A stretch of 64,000 nucleotides of DNA, taken from DATADW01 sp963733905 (GTDB lineage Bacteria > Actinomycetota > Acidimicrobiia > Spongiisociales > DATADW01). The stretch spans positions 1 through 64,000 of the forward strand of contig CAVTEU010000011.1 in NCBI GenBank assembly GCA_963733905.1, in the 5' to 3' direction. This document shows, piece after piece, positions 56,594-64,000 of the stretch. The translations under genes were made by a program, and so were the position numbers. A model generated the notes under the pieces. The model had not been told where the DNA came from. It did no database searches and saw only the letters and a program-made list of their open reading frames with translations. How positions within the stretch are numbered: position 1 is the first letter of the stretch; each line of letters starts with the position of its first letter.

Positions 56594-56636
56594 GGAAGAC
56601 GGAGGGCGGAAGGACGGCGGACGGCAGACGGCAGAC
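56594..56636. repeat. Heptanucleotide array (GACGGCA/GGACGGC type)
   Basis: About six degenerate units with a 7-base period in the divergent gap between purU and the VOC gene. Confidence 0.75.
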
Positions 56637-56703
56637 ACGTGACCGATGAGTCCGAGCATGTGACAGCGGTCATAAGTGGAGCGACAGCACGAAGGAGGAC
56701 GCC

Positions 56704-57081
56704 ATGTTCGAGGAGACCGAGGCATTCAGTGGGTTCGCGGTGCCGGATGTGGAAGCGGCAAAGAACTTCTATGGAGACACTCTGGGGATATCGGTGAGCG
56801 AGGAGGAGGGGATTCTCTCGCTCCATATCGCCGGAGGGCGCGACGTCCTCGTCTACCCCAAGCCCGATCATGCCCCGGCGAACTACACGATCCTCAACTT
56901 CCCGGTCCCTGATGTGGAGCGGGCCGTGGACGAGTTGGCGGCCCGAGGCGTCGAGTTCAAGCGGTACCCCGAGATGGAAGCCGACCAGGACGAAAAGGGC
57001 ATTTTCCACGGTGGCGGCCCACTGATCGCCTGGTTCACCGATCCGGCAGGCAACATTCTCTCGGTGCTAGAGCAGGACTGA
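56704..57081 (+). CDS. VOC (glyoxalase/bleomycin-resistance fold) family protein
   Basis: A 125-residue protein with two beta-alpha-beta-beta-beta modules: SGFAVPDVEAAKNFYGDTLG and ILNFPVPDVERAVDELAARG, ending WFTDPAGNILSVLEQ. The terminal Glu (VLEQD) matches a metal ligand position. The substrate is unknown. It has an AGGAGG site and is followed after 11 bases by the phosphatase gene. Confidence 0.9.
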   Translation: MFEETEAFSGFAVPDVEAAKNFYGDTLGISVSEEEGILSLHIAGGRDVLVYPKPDHAPANYTILNFPVPDVERAVDELAARGVEFKRYPEMEADQDEKGIFHGGGPLIAWFTDPAGNILSVLEQD

Positions 57082-57092
57082 GCGAAAGGTCC

Positions 57093-57821
57093 ATGACAGC
57101 GGCCGGGGAGAGCCATACTCAATCCCCGCCGCCCATGGACCTTCTACTCATCCGCCACGCCCAGCCAGATTGGGCCCCCGCCGGTATCGCCCGCAACGAC
57201 CCGGAGTTGACCGACCTCGGTCTGAGGCAGGCCGAGATGTTGGGTCGTCAGGCGGCTCAGTGGGAGGGGGTGAGCGAGATCCTCGTGTCGCCCATGGTGC
57301 GTTCCCGCCAGACGGCAGAGCCGCTGGGGAGCGGTCTCGGCATCGAGCCGACCGTCGTGCCGTGGCTGGCGGAGATCGCAAATCCCGACTCTTGGGAGGG
57401 CAGCCCGGTTGACGAGGTGGACCGGATGCTCGAACGGGTCCGGCTCCGTTCGGTAGACGCCATGTGGGATGGGCTGCCAGGTGGGGAGACCTTTCGCGAC
57501 TTCCACCAGCGGATCGCCGCCGGTCTGGAGCGGTCATTCGCCGAACGGGGAATCACCCGGCTCGCAGAGGAACACCCGCAACTCTGGTCGGTGGAGGACA
57601 ACAGCGCCCGGCTGGTCATCGTCGCCCACGGTGGGACCAACGCCGTCCTGCTCGGGGTGCTGCTCGGACTCGAGGCTGTTCCATGGGAATGGGACCGGTT
57701 TCTCTGGCAGCACACCTCGGTGGCGGTGGTCACCACCCACCGGGTCGCCGACGGACGCGCCTTTGGGCTGCGCTCTTTCGGGGATGTGTCCCACCTGAGC
57801 CCCGAGATGGTCACCCGATAG
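57093..57821 (+). CDS. Histidine phosphatase family protein
   Basis: A 242-residue phosphoglycerate-mutase-like phosphatase. The catalytic His is in MDLLLIRHAQPDW; SPMVRSRQTAEPLG supplies the Arg; PGGETFRDFHQRI the Glu region; VIVAHGGTNAVLLGVLLGL the second His. It starts at ATG 57093 after a GAAAGG site; an ATG at 57135 just before the catalytic strand is the alternative. The substrate is unknown. It is co-directional with the VOC gene. Confidence 0.9.
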   Translation: MTAAGESHTQSPPPMDLLLIRHAQPDWAPAGIARNDPELTDLGLRQAEMLGRQAAQWEGVSEILVSPMVRSRQTAEPLGSGLGIEPTVVPWLAEIANPDSWEGSPVDEVDRMLERVRLRSVDAMWDGLPGGETFRDFHQRIAAGLERSFAERGITRLAEEHPQLWSVEDNSARLVIVAHGGTNAVLLGVLLGLEAVPWEWDRFLWQHTSVAVVTTHRVADGRAFGLRSFGDVSHLSPEMVTR

Positions 57822-57925
57822 ACGGCGGCATCCCGCACGGGAAGCGGCAATAGGCGTATCGTCGGCGCTCCAGGTACCTCCGTTCACGGACGGAACCTCG
57901 CGCGACAGCTGACGGAAGGCGGGAG

Positions 57926-59053
57926 ATGACCCGTCGCGAGTACCTGAACTTCGATCTGACGCTGGAAACCGTCGGCGACGACGCTCATCGAGCCGCGGTC
58001 ACGTCATCCCCTGCGGGTGAGACCTCGACCACCTTCAAGGTTCCCTTCAGCCCGCTCGAGATCGAGAACTTCCTGCTGAGGGTGGGGAGGCCAAGGCGTG
58101 GTCTCCGGCGGATCGACTCCCCCGAGATGCACGCCGCCCAGACTTTCGGCTCACGGCTCTACGACACCGTCTTCGCCGGCGAGGTGGGCACCGCATACCG
58201 GCGCAGCCTCGACGCTGCCGAGCGGGAGGGAAAGGGCCTGCGGCTCAGGCTGCGGCTCACCGGGGCTCCCGATTTGGGCGACCTGCCGTGGGAGTACCTC
58301 TACAGCGAGGGACTCGGCGACTTCCTGGTCCTGTCCGACCGCCGTCCGATGGTGCGCTACCCCGAGCTGCCGGTCTCGGTGCGGCCGCTGCTGGTCGAGG
58401 CGCCGCTTCGGATCCTTCTGTTGATTTCCGCTCCTTCCGACTACCCGACATTGGACGTCGAGGCCGAGGAGGCGCGGTTGCGGGACGCCTTGGCCGGTGT
58501 CATCGCCGATGGGCGAGCCGAATTGATGACACTGGAGCGGGCCACGCTGAGCGAACTGCAACGGGCGCTGCGGCGCGAGGACGTCCACATCCTGCACTAC
58601 ATCGGGCACGGTGGCTTCGACCGCGCCAACGACGAAGGGGTGCTGGTGCTGGAGGACGAGCAGGGGCGGGGGCGGATGGTGTCGGGGCGAAGCCTGGGAA
58701 CCATCCTCCATGACCACGACCCGATGCGTCTCCTCGTCCTCAACGCCTGCGAGGGCGCCCGCACCGGGACCGAGGACCCCTTTGGCGGGGTGGCGCCCGA
58801 ACTGACCCGACGCGGAGCGCCTGCGGTGGTGGCGATGCAGTTCGAGATCACCGACGGGGCCGCCATCCAGTTCGCCCGCGAGTTCTACCTGGCGCTGGCC
58901 GACGGCTATCCGGTCGATGCCGCCGTCAGCGCGGCCCGCAAGGCCATCTTCGCCGGCGGGAACGACATCGAGTGGGGCACCCCGGTCCTCTATCTGCGCG
59001 CCCCCAGCGGCGAGGTGTTCGAGATGGCGCCCGCGTCATGGCAACCGTGGTGA
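57926..59053 (+). CDS. CHAT-domain (caspase-like) protein
   Basis: A 375-residue protein. Residues 1-150 are a beta-rich N-terminal region (NFDLTLETVGDDAHRAAVTS; RLRLTGAPDLGDLPWEYLYS). The CHAT fold spans about 155-360. Its His is in VHILHYIGHGGFDRANDEGV and the Cys in MRLLVLNACEGARTG, the expected catalytic dyad of clan CD peptidases. Other family segments are PLRILLLISAPSDYPTLDVE, VVAMQFEITDGAAIQFAREFY and AVSAARKAIFAGG. No membrane segment. The 3' end overlaps the next gene. CHAT peptidases act in proteolytic signalling and immunity in bacteria; the substrate here is unknown. Confidence 0.93.
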   Translation: MTRREYLNFDLTLETVGDDAHRAAVTSSPAGETSTTFKVPFSPLEIENFLLRVGRPRRGLRRIDSPEMHAAQTFGSRLYDTVFAGEVGTAYRRSLDAAEREGKGLRLRLRLTGAPDLGDLPWEYLYSEGLGDFLVLSDRRPMVRYPELPVSVRPLLVEAPLRILLLISAPSDYPTLDVEAEEARLRDALAGVIADGRAELMTLERATLSELQRALRREDVHILHYIGHGGFDRANDEGVLVLEDEQGRGRMVSGRSLGTILHDHDPMRLLVLNACEGARTGTEDPFGGVAPELTRRGAPAVVAMQFEITDGAAIQFAREFYLALADGYPVDAAVSAARKAIFAGGNDIEWGTPVLYLRAPSGEVFEMAPASWQPW

Positions 59054-60457
59054 CACTGCCCGAGCCGGGACCGCCTGCAACCAACCCCGGTCCCACCCGA
59101 ACCCGAGCCGATTCCCGGAACCACAGCCGGGCCCACCCGAGCCGGCACCGCCGGGACCGGAGCCCGAACCCAGAGCCGGAGCCGGCTCACCGAGCCGGAG
59201 CCCGAGCCGAGCCCCTTCCGAGCCGGAGCCGCGCCGCCGTCGACTCTTGCGTCACCATGGCCCAGAGCCATCGAGACCACGATGCAGCGGGCGCTCGACG
59301 CCGAGGCCAGGGGAGACTGGGGCGGGGCGGTCCGGAATTACGCCGCCGTCCTCGGCGCCGACCCGGGCCGGGTCGATGCGGCGACCGCGCTGGAACGCGC
59401 CGAGCGATCGTCTCCGCGCCGAGGAGTTGCTTGGCCGAAGCTATGGACCTCCAATCGCACGGTCGGATGGACGAGGCGGCGGACCGCTGGGATCAACTCG
59501 AGTCGATCGCTCCCGACATGGTGGACACCGACATGCAGCGCGAGGCGTCGGCACCACCGACCCTCGAGCCGCAGATCGAGCAACCTCCCCAACGCGTACC
59601 CCCGGCACCCGCCGCTCCGCCCCGACGGATCGGAGCGCTGCTGGTGGGTCTCGCCCTGGTAGCGGCCGCCTTCATCGCCTTCCTTGTCTTGAACCGGGAC
59701 GACGGAGGGGGCGGCGCGGACACGACCGTCGGCGGGGGCGAGGTCAACGCCGACGCCTTCGCAGTCCGTACCGGGCTCGGCACCGACTCTCGACGGCAAC
59801 CCCGCCGAATGGGAACAGGTCCCCGAGTTCAAGGCGGAGACGCCGGTGGCAACAGGTACCGGGTCACCGGCGCTCACCTTCGGCAGATGGAAGTTGGCCT
59901 GGGACGATCGGGCCCTCTACGTGCTGGTGGTCACCAACGACAGCGACATCAGGGAGTTCTTCGGCGAGCCGCACGAACTGTGGCAGGGGGACTCGGCCAA
60001 CTTCGAGTTCGGCCCCGACCCGTCAGGGCTAGGTGACGGGGATCCGCTCCGCGACTCCGACCAGACATGTTCTCCTCGGGGTCCGCGGCCCTGAGCGGGA
60101 CGACTCACGTTCTCGGTGCGGTCAACCCGGTGAGCGGCGGCCGCTTCGTCGATTGGGCCGGATTCATCGAGCCAGCCGGCCATCGAAGGCTTCGTCCACC
60201 TCGAGCCCGGGTCCGGCTACGTCCTCGAGGCGGCCATACCCTGGGGTGTCCTCGGAGTGCCAAATCCCCAGCCGGGGATGGTGTTCGGAGCCAACCTCAA
60301 CGTGAGCGACGCCGACTCAGCAGGTCAGTTCGCCGTGATGGTGAGCACCAACGGCAACCGCACCGCCGAGAACCAGGACAACCCCGGCACCTGGCACACG
60401 CTCGCACTTGCAGGGCTGAGCCAAGACGGAGCAGACGCAGTATCGGCGGTACTGTAG
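59038..60457 (+). CDS. Single-pass membrane protein with helical N terminus and CBM9-like C-terminal domain (frameshifted)
   Basis: Starts within the CHAT gene's 3' end (ATG 59038 or GTG 59050). A long Pro/Glu linker (repeats of PEPEP; GTTAGPTRAGTAG) leads to a TPR-like helical segment (IETTMQRALDAEARGDWGG; AVRNYAAVLGADPGRVDAA; EAMDLQSHGRMDEAADRWDQ). Then comes one membrane helix (IGALLVGLALVAAAFIAFLVL) and an exported beta-domain: LDGNPAEWEQVPEF, LAWDDRALYVLVVTNDSDI, ANFEFGPDPSGLG, YVLEAAIPWGVLGVPNPQPG and MVFGANLNVSDADS. This is the layout of carbohydrate-binding family 9-like domains. At least five indels break the frame. Likely an envelope sensor paired with the CHAT protein, which is inference. 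Confidence 0.72.
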
Positions 60458-60543
60458 TGCGACGCTTCCCGCCCGAGCTACGTTGGTGGCTCTTGACCTA
60501 CCACCTACAACTCGTGACCTACAACCGGCTGATCACGAAGTGA

Positions 60544-62050
60544 TCAGCCCGGAAGCCACTCCGACAGGCGCTCGGCGAACTCGGGGCGGGCGAAGTAGCC
60601 GCCGTGGTCGATGCCGTCTCCCTTGGCGAAGACGAGACGGCGGTCCTCGGGGATGGGGAATGCCGGATCGGCGCTCCCCTCGTAGACACCTGCGGTGGGG
60701 ACCACCAGGTCGTTGGCCGAATCGGCGAACACCCGGTCCATGACCAGGTTGCGGGCGCTCTTGGCCAGGGTGCGGAGACCCGATACCGGGTCATAGTCCG
60801 ACCCGACGGCGTAGTAGACGGTGTCGGCGGCGGCTCCGGCGTTGAGCTTCTTCAGATATTCGCCGTTCGGGTCCATCGATGACAGCCCCGGCAGGCCCTT
60901 GAGGGCGGCGCGGCCCAGGACCTTGACCGCGGTGAGGACCGCCTCGAGAACCTCGGTGACCACGGAGGCAGGCCCGGGCGGGATCACGTTGAGCCAGGTG
61001 GTGATCCGGTCGAGGAAGTCGATCATGTGCTCGGGGTCGGCCAGCGGCGTGCCGTGGTTCGGCGTCCCCACGAGCACCGCTCGGCGCACCCGCAACCCGG
61101 GAAGCGGGCCATCGAGCTCGCCTGCGATGGCGCGGGCCACCAGCCCGCCGCGGCTGTGGGCGACGAGGTCCACCTCCAACTCGACACCGTCGGGGATGCG
61201 GCTGCTCAGCTCGGCGGCGTTGGCCAGCGGGTCCACCGACAGCGACGGGTGGTCGAAGGCCGCCACTCGGCTCTGGTACGTGTCGTTGAGTGCACCCAAC
61301 GATCTCGGGAGGGATCTGGTAGAAGCCGCCGTGCGAGGTCGAGAAGGTGCCGTGGACGAACCAGAGGTTGGGACCCTGTGCCAGGCGGTCCCAATCGGCG
61401 CTCTCCAGCGGGGAGAGGCCCTTGGTCCGATACCCGGCCGGGTCGAAGAGCCTGGTCCCATAAGGCCGGTGCTTCCCTTCCCATGCTGCGGCGAACTTCT
61501 CGCCGACTGCGCCCAGGGCAAGATCGGTGAGCGGGAACACGAGCAGCTTGAGCAGCTTGCCGCCCACCATCCCGACCAATCCCCTGTTGGGCGCCCCCTC
61601 TGGAGCCGGTGGTGTGACCCGGCGGATGACGAAGCGCTTCGTCCCCGCAGTTCCCCGCACCTCTGGTGGCTGCAGCCCCCCGGCCTCGTCCACCGGGAAG
61701 TGCCAGCTCATCGCCCCGTCCTCGTCCACCGCCAGGACCACTTGGCCGACCTCGGCTCCGAAGTCCGGGGTCTCCAGGACCAGGCCCTCCTCGCCCCCGG
61801 CGGTTCGCACCTCCTCGTGGGGCAGCGTCGGCGTGATCCCTTCGACCTGGATCTCGATGAGTTGTCTCTCGGCCATGTCGGTCTCGCGCAACGCATCGAC
61901 AAAGGCGTCGGTGGCGTCCTCGACGCCGGGCGCCCTGGTCCCACCGGGGACGCCGCCATGGGCGTTGGCATTGCCTCTGATCCCCGGCGCCGTGATGCGA
62001 TATCCGGGCGCGACTTGCACCGCGCCCCTGGTCCCGTCGAGTCTCGCCAT
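60544..62050 (-). CDS. Alpha/beta-hydrolase, lipase/esterase-like (one frameshift)
   Basis: About 500 residues. The N-terminal 190 residues are a beta-rich region (EIQVEGITPTLPHEEVRTAG; VGQVVLAVDEDGAMSWHFPV). The hydrolase domain starts with NLWFVHGTFSTSHGGF (oxyanion-loop HG motif), continues after an indel near 61290 with ELEVDLVAHSRGGLVARAIA (nucleophile GxSxG-like, HSRGG) and AVLVGTPNHGTPLADPE. The catalytic Asp may lie in ADSANDLVVPTAGVY and the His in KGDGIDHGGYFARPEF. No signal peptide. It begins 19 bases after the stop of the second CHAT gene and is surely co-expressed with it. Confidence 0.85.
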
Positions 62051-62069
62051 TTGCCTCTCCCTGCCTGTA

Positions 62070-64000
62070 TCAGCCCGTCAGCGTCAATCGAAGGTCCGGA
62101 TGCCCGTAGAACACGTAGGCGAGCGGGGTCGATGAGGGCGCTCGCCGTCTCCGGGCTTGTAGTGCTGTCGCATCCGGCGCAGCACCTCCCCCACGGCGAT
62201 TCCCTCGCCCAAGGCCATCTCGTAGAACTGCAACGCCAGATCGTGGGCGACGGTGTCGTTGACCAGCCACAACGGTGCGAGGAAACCGCGGCAACCCGAG
62301 CCGAGAAAGGCCGGAGCCAGACCACCGGGGTCCCCCAGCATCTCCGAGCCCAGCCCCAACTCGCAACCGTTGAGGAATACGAACGGCTCCTCGGTAGCCA
62401 CCAATTTGCTCCCGGTCACCCCCATCTGACCCAACCGGAGATCGGCGTCGGAGAGCACGATCCCGCTGTAGCGCGGGTTCGCCGGATCAACCTCGCCATG
62501 GCAGGCGATGTGGATCACCTGGACCGAGACATGGTCGCCCTGCTCGGTGAGACGGTCGTCGAGCAACTCGTCGAGGTCGGTTGCCGTCGCCGCCCGCCAC
62601 ACGTTGGGGTACTTGGCCGCCAGCGCCTGTCCCTCTTCCTTGGCTTTGGGCAGAGGCCGCTGACCTCGCTCCGCCAGGTAGTCACCGACCACGAGGGCAA
62701 ACCGGGCCACGCTCCGTTCCGCCGCGGGCGGCTGGGCAGGGTGGGCGCCGACACGACGTCGCCGGATAGCCGAGGGGAGCCAGCGGCCGATCCGCACCTG
62801 CACGCCGAGGATCGGGGGGAGGTTCTGGTCGACCAACCCATCGGCCAGGTCGATCTCCTGGAGCGAGGCCAGTTCCCAGGGCACATAGGTGTCGTCGGAG
62901 ACGAGGAGCAGCGAGGGTGGCCCGCCGGCCGATTGCCAGACCCCCTCGAGGACGTCCCAGAACTCATCGGGAAGGAGCTTGGCCAGGGTGATCCCAAGCC
63001 CGGTGATCGGTGTTGTCGAGCAGCGGGCCGCCGTCGGCGGCGGGGATCTGTCGCAGCACCTGGTCGGCGAAGGTCTGGGCGCTACCCGTCGGGAGATCGG
63101 TCTCCACCACGGCGTCGGGGATGGCAACGTCGTGCGGTGTGGTGAAGGTCCATGAGAGGCGGCGGCCGTCGGGGCTGATGAGGGCGGTGACGGTCAGGTC
63201 GGGGACGGGACCCTGCGGGGCTGCCGGGATCCCGCTGTTGGCCACCAGGGGCGGGCGCGGTGCCGTCGTGGCGGCGTCGGCAACCAGGATCTCGCGCCAG
63301 GCTCGCGCAACCACCGCCCCAGCCAGGGCGTACTCGACCTGGAGCAGCCCCCAGGTGGGCACGATCGGCGGCCGGGGCCACCAGTTTGATGACGGCCTTC
63401 GCCTGCTCGGGAGCTTCCCGGCGCACCGTGAGCAGTTGCCGGATCCCGTTGGGCGCCTCGAACCCATGGGCGGTCACCTGGACGACCAGTTCGATCTCAT
63501 CTCCCATGGTCAGTCGGAGTGCCCCGGTCCCACGGGTGTCGGTCGGGGCGCCGGAGAGCCCGATGGCGAGATCGAAGGCTTCGCCCGGAGCGACCTGATC
63601 GGGAGCATCGAGGGCGGGGTAGGTGACCAGATCGTCGTCGTCGCCCCCGTCCCCGGTCTCGCCGCCGGTGGTGGGTGCGCTCGGGGAAGAGCCCGCCTCG
63701 GGTGGGTCCCTCGCCAGGGCCGGGGACCGCCAGCGCCGACGACCTCGGTCCCGTCGAGGACCACCCCGGACTTGGCCGGCCAGGTCGCCGGACAGTTCGA
63801 GGGTCGGGGATGGCCCCGGTCTCGTGGAGCCCCAGGGCTTCGCGGAGAATCTCGGTGCCGTCGTACCCGGCGATACGGCCGAGCATCTCCGCCCTGGGCA
63901 TCGTGTAGTAGTAGGTGGTGTCGAGTTCCCGCCTCCTCACCACCACGTCCACCCCATCGGCGTAGCCCTCGAGGGCGGCGACGGCGTCGGCGACGGTCAG
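62070..64000 (-). CDS. Large CHAT-domain protein (5' end beyond the window; frameshifted)
   Basis: At least 640 residues; the N terminus lies past the right edge. Visible N-terminal part: VVVRRRELDTTYYYTMPRAE and LGRIAGYDGTEILREALGLH, then an acidic Gly/Asp linker, then a beta-rich domain (PGEAFDLAIGLSGAPTDTRG; IELVVQVTAHGFEAPNGIRQ) and TVTALISPDGRRLSWTFTTP. The CHAT domain follows: LGITLAKLLPDEFWDVLEG, DDTYVPWELASLQE, catalytic His in VIHIACHGEVDPANPRY, Cys in EPFVFLNGCELGLGSEML, then GCRGFLAPLWLVNDTVAHDL. It ends PLAYVFYGHPDLRLTLTG. Indels lie near 62150, 63010, 63080, 63370 and 63700-63780. Precedes the hydrolase gene on the same strand. Confidence 0.88.

Noticed and set aside
1..64000. 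Insertion sequences, integrases or prophage genes as the cause of broken frames
   Set aside because: No transposase, integrase or phage structural motifs were seen on either strand.

Overview
The window looks like chromosomal DNA from a GC-rich member of the Actinomycetota, most likely an Acidimicrobiia-type lineage. The taxonomic pointers are a 30-residue bS22 (mS38-like) ribosomal protein, a mycobacterial-type dCTP deaminase, an F420-type Ddn-like reductase, BTAD/SARP and nSTAND regulators, and strong GC bias at codon third positions. The taxonomy is inference; there is no rRNA here. About 27 genes can be read only by joining two or more frames. The breaks sit inside otherwise well-conserved families, including dnaB, thrB, glcF and purU, so most are probably indel errors in an unpolished long-read assembly. 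Coordinates for those genes are outer limits.

Layout. 1-7.3 kb: a catabolic stretch with a MetE-like fragment, amidohydrolase, amidase, quinone oxidoreductase and an orphan sugar-type binding protein, then two poorly known genes. 7.3-13.2 kb: one very large signalling gene (winged helix, BTAD, class III cyclase, Ser/Thr kinase, nSTAND NTPase, membrane helix, WD40 propeller). 13.4-18.8 kb: F420-type reductase, K+ channel, and an Rrf2 regulator divergent from a SsuABC/TauABC-like transporter, with two inverted repeats nearby. 19.8-24.9 kb: leucine/valine dehydrogenase, fused branched-chain keto acid dehydrogenase E1, and argS. 24.9-30.8 kb: two related SGNH proteins (one carrying an acyltransferase-3 domain), three GNAT acetyltransferases and a membrane protein. 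30.8-38.4 kb: glycolate oxidase glcD-glcE-glcF and hydantoinase/oxoprolinase hyuA-hyuB. 38.4-47.1 kb: NifU-N-like protein, PAC2 protein, ECF sigma factor, glycosyltransferase, metallo-beta-lactamase-fold hydrolase, phzF-like, thrB, bS22, tRNA-Gly and dcd.

47-51 kb is the rpsF-ssb-rpsR-rplI operon facing dnaB, with a truncated dcd copy and heptamer repeats beside dnaB. 51-57.8 kb holds a long leftward operon (purU, pyrE, a membrane protein, nfo, azlC, azlD and two small genes) and a VOC/phosphatase pair. 57.9-64 kb is a convergent island with a CHAT caspase-like protein plus a membrane protein with a carbohydrate-binding-9-like domain on the plus strand, and a lipase-like hydrolase plus a second, larger CHAT protein running off the right edge on the minus strand.

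The parts most likely to hold something undescribed are the CHAT/hydrolase island, the roughly 1,960-residue signalling protein with a secreted protein gene just downstream, and the seven intergenic tandem arrays that all have a 7-bp period, two of which bracket the dcd fragment. I saw no transposase, integrase, CRISPR array or rRNA.
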